Shown here piece by piece: positions 11,711-22,705 of a stretch of 64,000 nt of DNA. Position numbers and translations under genes: made by a program. Positions within the stretch are counted from its first letter, which is position 1; each line of letters opens with the position of its first letter. The notes below the pieces were generated by a model. That model was not told where the DNA came from and made no database searches. It saw nothing but the letters and a program-made list of their open reading frames with translations. This stretch comes from Sesamum alatum (Eukaryota > Streptophyta > Magnoliopsida > Lamiales > Pedaliaceae): NCBI GenBank assembly GCA_034509735.1, contig JACGWO010000012.1, positions 21,853,188 to 21,917,187 of the forward strand. Direction: 5' to 3'.

Positions 11711-12683
11711 TAGGCCTGTCAATGGGTAGGGCCAGACCCTACCCAGACCCATTCTTAAGAAAAAAAATCCAGGCCCAAACCCATAAAAAATTAATAGACC
11801 CAAGCCTAGACCCAGACCCAATAAATAATATAAATTGGGTCTGGGCTGGGTCTAGGCCCATTGAGACCCAATACTTACCCAGACCCAATTTCAGCCAAAC
11901 ACCACCCATTTCCTAATCACAATTACAATCAAAATCACAACAAATCCCAGCATGTTGGAAAAATAAAAACAAACAGAGATTGGTTTCGCCCTTCATCCCT
12001 CGCCTCGCCGTCGTCTCCTCGCCGCCGCAAGCGCCACCCAGAGTTCAACCGTCACCTCGCCAAGAACCATCGTCGCCTTGCCACCACAAGCGCCGTCGAA
12101 GATCCTCGTCGCGTCGCCAAGGACCACCATCGCATCTCCAAGTTCCACCGTCGCGTTGCCACCGCAAGCGCCGCCCAGAGATCCCGTTGCCACCGCCGCC
12201 CAAATCGCATCGCCTCGCCTTGCCTCGCCGCCCAGATCCCTCAGTTTCGAAGGGTAAATTTGAGAGCAAAGTCGAGATTTTTATGGGCTAGAAAGTTTCA
12301 AAGATATGGGTTCTGCAAGAAAGTGAAATTAATGGCGAATTGAGAGTCGGGAGTCTCACTACTGTTGTTCTTCCTTTGGGAAATTTTCTTACAAGTCATT
12401 TTCCTTTCTCCAATTAGGAAATTTCTTTGTGTAATTAGGAGTCTCACGACTCTCACCATTCATTTCCCCCATGATGGATTTTTTTTTTAAAGCATATGGG
12501 TCTGGGTTGGACCCGACCCAAAAAATCGGGTCTCATCGGGTCTAGAGACCCATGGGTCTTACGACCCATAGGTCTTGAGTTGAGTTTATTGGGTTGGGTT
12601 GGGTCTGGGTAATTTTTTTTTGGTTTGGGCCTCTTTTGGGTTCGGGCCTGGGTAGGTTAAAACCCTACCCATTGACAGGCCTA
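11711..12683. mobile_element. hAT-like non-autonomous element inside the copia reverse transcriptase
   Basis: The ends are inverted copies that both read TAGGCCTGTCAATGGGTAGG. The 7-bp host sequence GATCAAC is repeated on each side (11700-11706 and 12684-12690), with four extra bases (TGTC) between the left copy and the terminal repeat. hAT elements normally give 8 bp. The subterminal regions are packed with GGGTCTGGG and its complement, as expected of transposase-binding repeats. The middle (about 11980-12260) is a GC-rich stretch of repeated CGTCGCC/CCTCGCC motifs encoding only Arg/His/Pro-rich frames. It has no transposase gene. It splits the copia reading frame, so it is younger than the copia insertion. 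Confidence 0.85.
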
Positions 12684-13536
12684 GATCAACAGACCCTGTG
12701 CCATCATTCTTTTGTAATTTCTGTCCTTGAACTGCTGGGGTGCTGATATCCTTGCATTTTGCCATAGAAAATTTCTTCAACATTTGAGCTGCATATTTCT
12801 TTTGGGAAATAAAAGTACCTTTTGTAGTTTGAGTTACTTCCATTCCCAAGAAATAACACATCAACCCCAAATCATTCATCTCAAACATTTCGTGCATTTG
12901 CCTCTTGAATTCATCAACAGAGTTTGAGTCACTACCAATGACAAGAATATCATCAACATAGATTGAAACAATCAGAATTTCTGCACACACTTGCTTCACA
13001 TAAAGTGTAGCTTCATTAATGCTTCTTTCAAAATCCAAGTCAAGCAAATAACTATCGATCTTTGAATATCATGCTCTAGGTGCTTGTTTCAATCCATATA
13101 AGGCCTTTTTCAGCAAATAAACTTTATCATTAGCATCTTTGACAACAAATCCCTCTGGTTGTTCAATATATATTTGCTCATTGAGAATGCCATTGAGGAA
13201 GGCTGATTTCACATCAAGTTGGAACACTTTCCAACCTTTGTGAGCAGCATTAGCAAGAAGAAGTCGTATAGTATCAAACCTGGCTACAAGAGCAAAGGTT
13301 TCTGTGAAATCAATTCCTTGTTGTTGAGAGTATCCTTTCACAACTAATCTTGCTTTGTGCTTGTTGATGGAGCTGTCAGAATTGAGTTTCAATTTGAACA
13401 CCCATTTAGTTCCAATCACTTGATGATTTTCAGGTCTATCAACAAGTGACCAAGTATCATTTTTTTCAATCATATTGATTTCCTCCTCCATGGCAGTTTT
13501 CCAAAGTGGAGACTCCATTGCTTGAGTGACATCCAC
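12684..13536 (-). pseudogene. Copia reverse transcriptase, N-terminal and catalytic part
   Basis: The frame 13536 to 13069 reads [29 protein letters not shown] sequence, then [11 protein letters not shown], a hallmark of copia reverse transcriptase. A TGA at 13071-13069 replaces the expected codon. The same frame then continues to the catalytic motif [13 protein letters not shown] with both Asp present. It ends where the hAT-like element enters at 12683. The family is RNA-directed DNA polymerase, copying element RNA in cytoplasmic particles. This copy is inactive through nonsense and insertion. Confidence 0.92.
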
Positions 13537-13710
13537 ATGTTCAAGAGTAGCAACATTACATCTACTATAGATATCTTGGAGTGATCGAGTGCCTCTTACA
13601 ACAAAATTTTCATCGTCTGAGCTTTCCTCCTGTGAATTGACATCTTCTTGGTGAATATTCTTTGAATGAGCACTTTGGTTGGAGGAGACTGCAGCCTTTG
13701 TTTCCCAATT

Positions 13711-14658
13711 CTAAGCATTGTCTTCGTCAAATTTGACACTTCTGCTCACAAAAAACTTTTCAGTATTAGGATTCAAGATTCTATATCCTTTTGAAACACT
13801 GATATATCCAACAAAAATGCCAGGTTCAGATTTCTGATAAAGTTTGTCCCCTTTCACTTCAGGAACATATGCATAACACACACTTTCGAAGACCTTTAAA
13901 TGAGCCACTGATGGTTTAACACCTTTCCAAGCTTGATAAGGTGTTTTTCCATCAATAGCTTTGGTTGGAAGTCTATTTTGAAGATAGACAGCAGTGTTGA
14001 CGGCCTCTACCCAAAGCTTTTTAGGCAAATATTTTTCAAATAACAAACACCTGGCCATATTCATAATGGACCTATTTTTTCTTTCACTTACACCATTTTG
14101 TTGAGGTGAGTAAGTGACTGTAAATTGATGATGGATGCCCGTCTTTTGCAAATATTGCTGAAATTGAGTTGAAGTATATTCCGTACCATTGTCGGACCTC
14201 AAGATTTTAATCAAATGACCACTTTGATTTTCTGCTTCAACTTTGAACTTCAGAAACATAGCAAAGACTTCAGACTTGCTTTTGAGAAAATAAACCCAAC
14301 AATACCTTGTGAAATCATCAATAAATAGAAGGAAGTATTTACTTCCACCATATGAAGAAATGCTCATAGGTCCACATACATCAGTATGGAACAGTTGAAG
14401 TTTTTCATTTGCTCTCCATGCTTGATCAACCGGAAACGGAGTCCTGCTAAGCTTGCCAAGTTGACGGACACCACACACACCAGAAGGCACATTTATAATA
14501 GGTAAATCACTTATCATTTCTCTTTTCTCGAGTAATCTCAATGCATCATAATTAGTGTGACCAAGTCTTTTATGCCAAAGACAAGAATTAGCTTCAATAC
14601 CAACAAAAGCTTCAACTTCATGATTTTTTAAATCAAGATTAAAGCTCCTATTTTGCAT
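13711..14658 (-). pseudogene. Copia integrase
   Basis: A 315-codon frame holds the GAG-pre-integrase zinc region (LWHKRLGH, then a Cys pair) followed by the DDE core: [16 protein letters not shown], and NGVSERKN. It ends with SVKFDEDNA. The catalytic acidic residues are all present. The order protease-integrase-reverse transcriptase identifies copia. The frame does not join cleanly to the protease frame (they overlap by 11 bp in different frames). The linker between integrase and reverse transcriptase (13537-13710) is also broken by stop codons, one of them the TAG that closes the neighbouring frame near 13710. Confidence 0.93.
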
Positions 14659-14962
14659 TCTGGTTGAGAAGCTTCACGCCGAGAGGATCATAAATTTCAC
14701 AAGTTCGATCTTTGAACTCAATGGTATAATTCTTGTCTAACAATTGGCCAACACTTAAAAGATTTTGCTTGATGTCAGGTACAAACAACACATCAGTAAT
14801 AAGTTTCGTACCTGAGAATGTTTGCACTGTTACAATACTTTTTCCTTTAACATCCACAAGTCTGCCATCACCAAGTCTCACCTTCGACGAATACTTTTCA
14901 TCTAAAGACTTGAAACTTTTCAAATCTGATGACATGTGGTGTGTGCAACCACTATCAATCAT
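14648..14962 (-). pseudogene. Copia aspartic protease
   Basis: A 104-codon frame starts [13 protein letters not shown], with the DSG catalytic triad, followed by [15 protein letters not shown] and [18 protein letters not shown]. These are typical of the retropepsin of copia elements. It lies between gag and integrase as expected. It is frameshifted relative to the integrase frame. Confidence 0.9.
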
Positions 14963-15055
14963 CCAAGCATCCAGATTTTGAGTTGCAACTGAGCATTTTT
15001 CAGCAGCAACAACAACAAAAAGCTTTTCCTCCTGAACTTCAGGTCCTTCATTGAC

Positions 15056-15905
15056 TTAAGCAGGCTGAGCTTGATTTTGGTTGTTTACATTGCTTGGACA
15101 AACTTTTTTCATTTGTTTTCTTGTAATGAGGACAAGGTGGGAACTTGCCTCTTCTGTTATTCCCTTTATTATTCTGATAAAATTTCTTTTGTTTCCCTTT
15201 CTTTGAGTGAGAGCCCTTCTTTGCATCATCAGCATGTGCTTTTGTTTTATGAGATGCAACAAGAGCACTTTCAGTTGAGTTTTCTTCTTCTCTAAAAGCT
15301 TTTCTTTGCTCAATAGCTTGTAAAGCATTTGCAAGATCTTGAAGAGTGAGCTGCGACAAATCCCAAGTATCCTCGAGTGATGAGATTTTTGCTTCAAATC
15401 TTTCTGGAAGAGTTACCATTACTTTCTCCACAATCCTTTTTTCAGGTAGATCCTCACCCATTAACCTTATCCGATTAACAACTTTCATAACTCTATCAAT
15501 ATACTCTTTCACATTCTCTGCCTCCTTTATCTTGAGAAGCTCAAATTCCTTTCTTAAATTGAAGATCTGCATCTGTTTAGTTTTTTCACTGCCTTAGAAC
15601 TCAATTTTCAACTTGTCCCAGACTTGTTTGGCTGTTTTGCAAGCCATGATCCTCGTAAAAATGGTCTCATCCACTGCTGCATGAAGATTGCTTAAGTCCC
15701 TATATTTTCTAGAGACCTTTTCTTCATATACTTTGAGCTGATTCAGAGTTGGATTCTCTGGCATCTCAGCTCCAACATCTGATTCAATAGCCTCCCACAG
15801 TAGTAGACCTCTAAGATATGCTTCCATCTTCACAGACCATGCATGATAATTATCACCTGTGAAGATTGGAGGAGAAGGAGCAGAAAAAATACTGCTTGTA
15901 GCCAT
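15056..15905 (-). pseudogene. Copia gag, nonsense and frameshift damaged
   Basis: The likely start is the ATG at 15905 (MATSSIFSAPSPPIF), followed by YHAWSVKMEAYLRG, the conserved start of plant copia gag. The frame stops at a TAA after DKLKIEF near 15594, then resumes in the same frame (MQIFNLRKEFELLKIKEAENV). It loses frame again inside the zinc-knuckle region: CPHYKKTNEK lies in one frame and the last Cys in another (KVCPSNVNN, 15056-15397). The normal product is the capsid/nucleocapsid that packages element RNA. Confidence 0.9.
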
Positions 15906-16002
15906 CACAAGGAGCACTTAAATTTCTCAAGTGTTTATGGTCTTGTAAGTGAGGTTTCCTTACTTGTTTTCTCTCAGACACAGTCCCACAAAGATCAGAA
16001 TT

Positions 16003-16014
16003 GCTCTGGTACCA
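16003..16014 (-). other. Copia primer-binding site
   Basis: Read on the minus strand this is TGGTACCAGAGC, two bases inside the 5' LTR. It is complementary to the 3' end of plant initiator tRNA-Met (usual site TGGTATCAGAGC) with one mismatch. It fixes the orientation of the element. Confidence 0.9.
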
Positions 16015-16016
16015 CT

Positions 16017-16294
16017 TGTAGGAAAGTTAAGTATGCATTTAGAGAAGAAACTCAAAGATAGGAACAGGGAACTTCTACTCTATTCATTTTTGCAGTGAGT
16101 TTTTATACTTATACAAAAAGTAGGAGTCAATACCAAACCCCCAGGATTTAAGGAGATATGTTCCCTGTGTTTGCAGCCTAAATTCAGGAACATCACACAC
16201 ATTTTTCAAACTTTAGTAGATTGCAAATATTAAAAACAAAGATGAATCTAGTGCATAGCTTTGGATCAGCAAAACTTCACTAGAAACTTCATCA
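16017..16294 (-). repeat. Copia 5' LTR
   Basis: This LTR is 278 bp, has TG...CA ends, and is followed by the target duplication AAACT. Only 15 bp of host sequence (16300-16314) separate that duplication from the next LTR element. Confidence 0.95.
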
Positions 16295-16314
16295 AAACTG
16301 TCTGCTTGCCGTTG

Positions 16315-17902
16315 TGTCACGGGCGGATTCTTTTGTCGCAGCAGAATATTTCTTTTTGCCCGTGATGCCTCTCAGGTTGCACTCAACCTTCGACCGGCCT
16401 TCTTCCATTCGCAGCTGATGCCTCTCAGGTTGCACTCAACCTTCGACACTCGCAGCTCGCCAGCGCGACATTCGAATGCCTCCCTGTGCGGCACCTTGTG
16501 CCCGTGCACTCGCCTATTCGAAATGCCCATCTTCATCGAGGGTCGCGGCCCGCACGCCTTGCGTGTCTTCATGTCCGGCCCCAACTAGCTAGCTCGCCAT
16601 CATGTATCTCGCCCACAATCTCGGGTCATTTAGATACATCTTGCAATGGCTCGGAGCATCCTCACTTCGTCTCGGCACTATAGGCCATTCTTGCCCACAA
16701 CGCCCATCGCACGCTCAACGTTCACTCGGTACATCACCGGCGTATGTCTTCACCATGCCCATCTCGTATGCCTCGCCCGAGTAGGACAACATCACAAGTC
16801 CGTAGCCCAATCTGGATGCCAACATCTCGCATCAATCCCGCACGGCATGCCCAACATGCCTTCTTGCCTTTCGGCGTGGCCTCACAATTTGCCGCGCAGT
16901 CGCCCCACAACTGCGTATCTTAGCCAATAGACTCCCATGCATGGCTAGAAGCCGATAGCGCATGTCACGAGTTAGCTCACAAGGTCTTGGAGTGCTTGCC
17001 TCGATTGCTCATTTGGCCTAAAGGTGTTGCCCCTGATTTCCCGCAGCCCGCGGGGCAACCTTGCGCATAGCATGGAACCTCTTGACCCTTTTCTTGCCCG
17101 ACGTAGGCCATCCTAGCCCTACGCCGCCCATCCAGTTCCCATCCCGTCCGGGGACTTTAGCCCTCCTTTCGAGGTGCCTAAATCCGACCCTTGGAGGCCT
17201 AAATATGCCCTCAAGGGTTGCTCATTTAGTGCCTTGCTGTAGGGGGGAGGCTGGCTGGAGCTCACCACTGCATGCCCCCCTTATAATAGGCTTAAAAAGA
17301 ATTTCCCTTATTCCAGCAGTAGACATTAAAGTGGCCGAGGAGCGCACCTTTTTGCTATCTCCCTCGTCCGACGTTCAAATCACGTGCCGCTTAAACCATT
17401 GCGTAGCTTACGACGTCCACATTCTAAATCCACAGTTTCAGCCCCATCCAATCATCCATCTTCAGGGAATTGCCCTCGCCACTGCACTGGCAGGATCCAA
17501 ACATCATTGTCGTTTCCTACTCAATCGGAGCCGTCTAAATCTGAAACTTGGTGGAGATGTTCCCAACACTCCATGGAACACACCAGTGAAACAGTTTTGC
17601 AAATCTCCAAGGATAAAGCACTCTGCTTCACACATCAATGTCCTGCTCGTGCGCAGGATGGCGCCCAATAGTCGCCCTTATATCTCCGTGCCCAAACGTT
17701 CATGAAACGAATTTATACTTGGCGGATAGCATACTCACACATTCAGAAAGTTCCCCTATGAACAGTATTGCGATCCCCAATAGGTAAGAGTCTCTACTCA
17801 CTTACCGTTTGTGCACCTGCGTGCTGGTCGGCATCGCCTTGCTGCCCGCACGTCCTTCGCAAGTCACTGCCGACCGTCTTGGCTAAGGGGCGACAGGTGA
17901 CA
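16315..17902 (-). repeat. LARD 3' LTR
   Basis: This LTR is 1588 bp with TG...CA ends. Several ORFs are open here (for example 17061-17705) but are mirrored in the other LTR with indels that break them, so they are not genes. Confidence 0.9.
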
Positions 17903-17914
17903 TTCTCCCCCACT
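17903..17914 (-). other. LARD polypurine tract
   Basis: Read on the minus strand this is AGTGGGGGAGAA, directly adjoining the 3' LTR. Its position and purine content fit the plus-strand primer of an LTR element. Confidence 0.85.
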
Positions 17915-19704
17915 CGATCTGTTGACGTCCTCATCAATGCATACATAAAGAATTGAAGTGTATGCAGTGTCCGATACTCATCCCTAGTATCCCGCTAGAC
18001 CAGACCGACCTCCGGTTCTTTCGAGCCCTTCTCGTGAGTGCCCTTCAGCACAACACGTTTTCTCCACACCATTGGCGCCTCATCTGCACCCCATTGTGGC
18101 CTGATCAACTCAAGTGGAAGTCCGTGTACTTCGTCTACACCCTCTTCCTCCGGTGGGTTCCTTCCCACGAAAATAGTGTCTCAATGCACTTCATTTCTCA
18201 CGAAAACTCAAGTTGGAAGTATGTGTACGCCTCTACACTCTCTTCCTCATTTGTTGTCTCAACTGATGGTTTGCCCCCACGGAAAGTGTCTCAATACACT
18301 CAATTCCTCCATAGTCCCGAAGTCTCTGCCGTCTTACTGCACTCTCTTTTGTGACTGCTGGGTAGCAAACTGTGCCGCAAGTTTGTCAAGTGTGCCATTC
18401 AAAACTGTGTCGTCCCTTAAAACAGTGCCTCATATACACCCGAATTGATCTGGAACTGGTCAAGCTTGAAGTCTGTGCGTTTGGTTCGCACTCTCTCCTC
18501 CACTCGATGTGTTGCCGTCCTCGGCAAACACGGAATCCGCCTCTACGGTGACCACACTTAAACCAACTTGGAAGCACTTGGGCCTCGCCCAACTTCGGAA
18601 CCCCGCCGCTCATGGGTCCGGAATCTCTCGAAAGAGTATTCTCTCGACTCAGCGCAAACTTGGAACTTAAGTCCCAACCCGATGGTCCTCTCAACTCTTC
18701 TCACGGTTGTCCCCCTCGAAAACTCTTAGACCAAAGAGCCCACATATGGTGTCAGAATCCCCTCGAAGAACATTCTCAATTCAGCTCAAACAATGCTCCT
18801 GACGAGCACCTAACACGGCTTGGTGGCCTTCTCTCACCCAAGCTTCGGACAAGTTGCCACAATTCACACATTTTCGAATTTTCTGCCCTCTGGTTCTTGA
18901 AGCGTGCCGTCTTTTTACCTGACACACCCCTATCTGCCCACGAGAACTTAATCCCACATTTTCGCTCTGCCCAAACACATTCAGGTCTTATCATATTTTC
19001 CACATGCAACTCTGTCCGCATAGGGGTCTAGGCTTCCACTCCTTGCAACCCCAAGGGTGGCTTGCTCTCATGGACCTTATGTGCAACTGTGCCTCAGCAC
19101 CTCAACAATTCGCTCATCCTTCCCCGCTGGAAGGTTTCTCAACACGGTGGCACGTCGCCCACCAAACGGCCTCAAAGCCTTGATCATCTCCTGATTTGCG
19201 GCATTTCCTCACACATGGTTGCTAACGGCGCAAACGTGGCTCTCGCAGTCTACCCGACACGTCGGCATGTCCCCCTCTAGCATAGGGAAGCCAAGATGAA
19301 TTCTGAAAATTTGATTCGTCTTTCTCGTCCAAAAAAAAAAATTTCGGACCGGTTGACAGCTTGCCCAAACGTATGTAATGCTCGCACAACTGCCCCACAA
19401 CACAACCTCAAAGTCGGACCGTAGCTACTCACTCACTGAAGCAGCCCAACGCGCGCAAAAAGACGCCACCGATTCCTCATTCCGTGGCGGACATCCCCCA
19501 AAACCATTTCGTCTTACAATCGGCTCATTGAAGCACTTTAAAGCCCAAGACAGGTAGCCTACACAACTGTGCCGTAAATCGGTCTTATTCTGTCTCAAAA
19601 CGGTCTTAACTCGCCTCAAATCGCCTCTACCTGATGTAGAGCTCGTGTGCTACACTTTCCCTTCAAGCGCGCACTTCGTCCTTCGAGAGCTCGGGATTAT
19701 CCGG

Positions 19705-19716
19705 GCTCTGATACCA
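19705..19716 (-). other. LARD primer-binding site
   Basis: On the minus strand this reads TGGTATCAGAGC, a perfect match to the initiator tRNA-Met primer site. It lies two bases inside the 5' LTR. Confidence 0.92.
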
Positions 19717-19718
19717 AC

Positions 19719-21334
19719 TGTCACGGGCGAACTCTTTTGTCGCAACGAAATATCTCTTTTTCGCCCGTGATGCCTCTCAGGTTACACTCAACCTTCGACC
19801 GGCCTTCTTCCATTCGAGTCCTAACGGTTTCCCCGTTGTGTGTCTTCGACATTCGTAGCTCGCCAGTGCGACATTCGAACGCCTCCCTATGCGGCACCTT
19901 GTGCCCGTGCACTCGCCTATTCGAAATGCCCTTGTTCGCCGAGGGTCGCGGCCTGCACGCCTTGCGTGTCTTCATGTCCGGCCCCAACTAGCTAGCTCGC
20001 CATCATGTATCTCGCCCACAATCTCGGGTCCTTTCGATACATCTCGCAATGGATCGAAGCATCCTCGCCCCGTCTCGGCACTATGGGCCATTCTTGCCCA
20101 CAACGCCCATCGCACGCTCAACGTTCACTCGGTAATTCACCGGCGCATGTCTTCACCATGCCCATCTCGTATCCCTCACCCGAATAGGACAACATCACAA
20201 GTCCGTGGCCCAATCCGGATGCCAACATCTCGCAGCAATCCTGCATGGCATGCCCAACATGTCTTCTTGCCTTTTGGCGTGGTCTCACAATTTGCCCACT
20301 GCGCGCCGTCGCCCCTCAACCGCGTATCTTAGCCAACGGACCCCGTGCATGGCTAGAACCCAATAACGCATGTCACGAGTTAGCTCACGAGGTCTTAGAA
20401 TGTTTGCCTCGATTGCTCATTCGGCCTAGAGGTGTTGTCCCTGATTTCCCGCAACTCGCAGGGCAACCTTGCGCATAGCATGGAACCTCTTAACCCTTTT
20501 CTTGCCCAACGTAGGCCATCTTGGCCCTACGCCGCCCCTCCCGTTCCCATCCCGTCCGGGGACTTTAGCCCTCCCTTCGAGGTGGCTAAAGCCGACCCTT
20601 GGAGGCCCCAACATGCCCCCAAGGGTTACTCATTTAGTGCCTTGCTGCACGAGGGAGGCTGGCTGGAGCTCACCACTGCATACCCCCCCTTATAATAGGC
20701 TTAAAAAGAATTTCCCTTATTCCAACAGTAGACATTAAAGTGGCTGAGGAGCGCACTTTTTTGTTATCTCCCTCGTCCGACATCCAAATCACGTGCCGCT
20801 TGAATCGTTGCATAGCCTACGACGTCCAAATCCTAAATCCACAGTTTTAGCCCCATCCGATCATCCATCTTCGGGGAATTGCCCTCGCAATATTCTGAAA
20901 AGCCTTCTCGCCACTGCACTGGCAGGCTCCAAACATCGTCGTCGTTTCCTACTCAATCGAAGCCTTCTAACTCTGAAACTTGGTGGAGATATTCCCAACA
21001 CTCAATGGAACACACCAGTGAAACAGTTTTGCAAATCTCCAAGGATAAAGCACTCTGCTTCACACATCAATCTCCTGCTCGCGCGCAGGATGGCGCCCGG
21101 TAGTTGCCCTTATATCTCCGTGCCCAAACGTTCATGAAACAACTTCATACTTGGCGGATAGCATCCTCACACATCAAGGAAGTTCCCATATAAACAGTAT
21201 TGCGATCCCCAATTTGTAAGAGTCTCTGCTCACTTGCCGTTTGTACACCTGCGTGCTGGTTGACATCCCCTTGCCACCCGCACGTCCTCTGCAAGTCACT
21301 GCCGACCGTCTTGGCTAAGGGGCGGCAGGTGACA
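19719..21334 (-). repeat. LARD 5' LTR
   Basis: This LTR is 1616 bp and aligns along its length with 16315-17902, with substitutions and indels. The ACTCGCCTATTCGAAATGCC and ATCTCGCCCACAATCTCGGG blocks are shared by both copies. Confidence 0.9.
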
Positions 21335-22254
21335 CGTTGTAAGGGTGTTCCTGGAGTACTTTTCTACCAATAGTTGGGACACATACTGCCCTTGCCCTCG
21401 CATGACAAAGGGACAAATTCTTGAAATGAGCCACATGGGAAAACTTGCAATACGATACAGAAGCAAAAAAACTACTTTGCAATGTTTTAAATAGTTGAAA
21501 TCTTGTCACTTTCTATGCATTTTATTTTTATTGCATTGATATTTTTTGCTGAAAGGCTTAGAGATGTGTTGGTTTTGTGTTTTTATGTAAACTATGTTTG
21601 ACACCATTCATTTTCATGTACGTTGTGGAGAATGGTAGTATGAGAATGATTCTTGAATATGCATTTACCAACTTTTAAGTCTACTTTTAGTTGTATGTAT
21701 TTTCTTTTAAGTATTCTATCATGTGATGAAAATTTATTGGTGTGATCACAGATATACTTATCTTGTTGTAATATAATGGCATAGGCAAAGGTAATTGATT
21801 ACCGTCAATATTACTCTTCCGTTTAGGCTGCCTATTTAACAACTGCCAGATCTCTAGCTATCATGGTGGTAATGTCTTTCTTCATCTGTTTGAGAATACC
21901 TAATTTGCTGAGAAACTAAATTGGAGCTCGTCCAGTGGAGTCAACTAGTACTTATAGAGGCTATTTGTCATAGATTGTACGGAGCCCCATGTCAACTATG
22001 GGACTCTTGGATGGTGGATGCATCAATGGTTCGGGTTTTACGCTGACTTGAGTAGAAAAGGCGCAGATCCTTGTCCTGCTGATTTATTCTTTAATTCTTG
22101 AGAGGCTAAACGGTCATTGTGGGAATTTTAACTATTTTAACCGCAACCAAGATACAAAAATTTCTCAAACTAGTTTTATAACATGATGTCTGCTCTGAGT
22201 ACTATAGAAATATATTATAACATGACCTTCGTTCTTTTGCAGTGGCTCAACTAA
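21335..22254. other. Unique host strip between LARD and gypsy elements
   Basis: This is about 920 bp of balanced, T-rich sequence with no long ORF and no recognised repeat. It may be intron or exon sequence of a disrupted host locus (see 9550). It begins with the CGTTG target duplication and ends at ACTAA, next to the gypsy LTR. Confidence 0.4.
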
Positions 22255-22705
22255 TGATACGAATTGAGGTAGGATTTCTTTCCAATTCGAGCTGGAAAGG
22301 AGCTCCAGAAAGCAAGGAAGGAAAAAGTTAATTCTTAGGTAATTTTTTCTCCCCATTTTCCTTCTCCACCAACCATTAAATACAAACAAGAATGAGGAGT
22401 ATTTTGACAATTGTCCTACCTATCTGTCCTCATTCTCTTTAATCGTAACGGAATTGTCCTCTAGCTAAATACATATATATATATATATATATGGCCTTAA
22501 CTAGAGTGTCTTCTTTAGCTGGTAATATATAATAAGCTAGTGATAGTACTCTTTCATCCAAGCAGGTTTCAGAGCGGCTCGTTTGGGCTGGCGGCGCATT
22601 GGGCTGGGTTGCAGAATCACCTGTTCAGTAGGCTCCACGAGCTGGTCTGGCGCTTCTGGCCCAAGTGGAGTGGTTGGCGGCCCATCAGGAGTGAGGCCCG
22701 TATCA
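22255..22705 (-). repeat. Gypsy 3' LTR
   Basis: This LTR is 451 bp. The last 56 or so codons of the polyprotein (stop at 22537) lie inside it, so coding sequence overlaps the LTR. A TA microsatellite at about 22470-22491 is longer than in the other LTR. Confidence 0.94.

Larger units (their letters stand above)
10740..16294 (-). mobile_element. Ty1/copia LTR retrotransposon, degenerate
   Basis: Two 278-bp LTRs (10740-11017 and 16017-16294) both start TGTAGGAAAG and end TTCATCA. They flank a minus-strand gag, protease, integrase, reverse transcriptase, RNase H series; integrase before reverse transcriptase is the copia order. The 5-bp duplication AAACT is perfect (10735-10739, 16295-16299). 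The primer-binding site sits 2 bp inside the right LTR, which is therefore the 5' LTR. The LTRs differ at about a dozen positions by eye, so the insertion is not very recent. The coding region has several nonsense and frameshift changes. A separate hAT-like element (11711-12683) interrupts the reverse transcriptase. The copy cannot make a full polyprotein. Confidence 0.96.
17903..19718 (-). other. LARD internal region
   Basis: No retroviral-type domain was found in six frames. The plus strand shows loose tandem similarity near 18100-18300: CTCAAGTGGAAGTCCGTGTAC-like and CTCAAGTTGGAAGTATGTGTAC-like blocks about 100 bp apart, each followed by CTACAC...CTCTTCCTC and GTGTCTCAAT. Small ORFs of 60-140 codons have no recognisable motif. 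Confidence 0.75.
16315..21334 (-). mobile_element. Non-coding LTR retrotransposon (LARD-like)
   Basis: Two long LTRs (16315-17902, 1588 bp; 19719-21334, 1616 bp) start TGTCACGGGC and end GGTGACA on the plus strand. A perfect 5-bp duplication CGTTG flanks the element (16310-16314, 21335-21339). The primer-binding site next to the right LTR and a polypurine tract next to the left LTR put it on the minus strand. The 1.8-kb interior holds no gag, protease, integrase or reverse transcriptase motif in any frame. Long LTRs with an intact priming apparatus but no coding region define a large retrotransposon derivative (LARD), which must be mobilised by another element. Numerous LTR differences suggest an older insertion than the neighbouring copia copy. 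Confidence 0.9.

Noticed and set aside
11980..12291. Arg/Pro/His-rich ORFs resembling a basic protein
   Set aside because: They are open in several frames on both strands because of a GC-rich repeat inside the hAT-like element.
17061..17705. 214-codon plus-strand ORF in the LARD left LTR
   Set aside because: The same sequence in the right LTR is broken by indels, no motif is present, and it lies antisense to the element. It is a chance ORF in GC-rich LTR sequence.
16315..21334. Two tandem gene copies
   Set aside because: The two copies are LTRs of one element: TG...CA ends, primer site, polypurine tract and a CGTTG duplication are all present.
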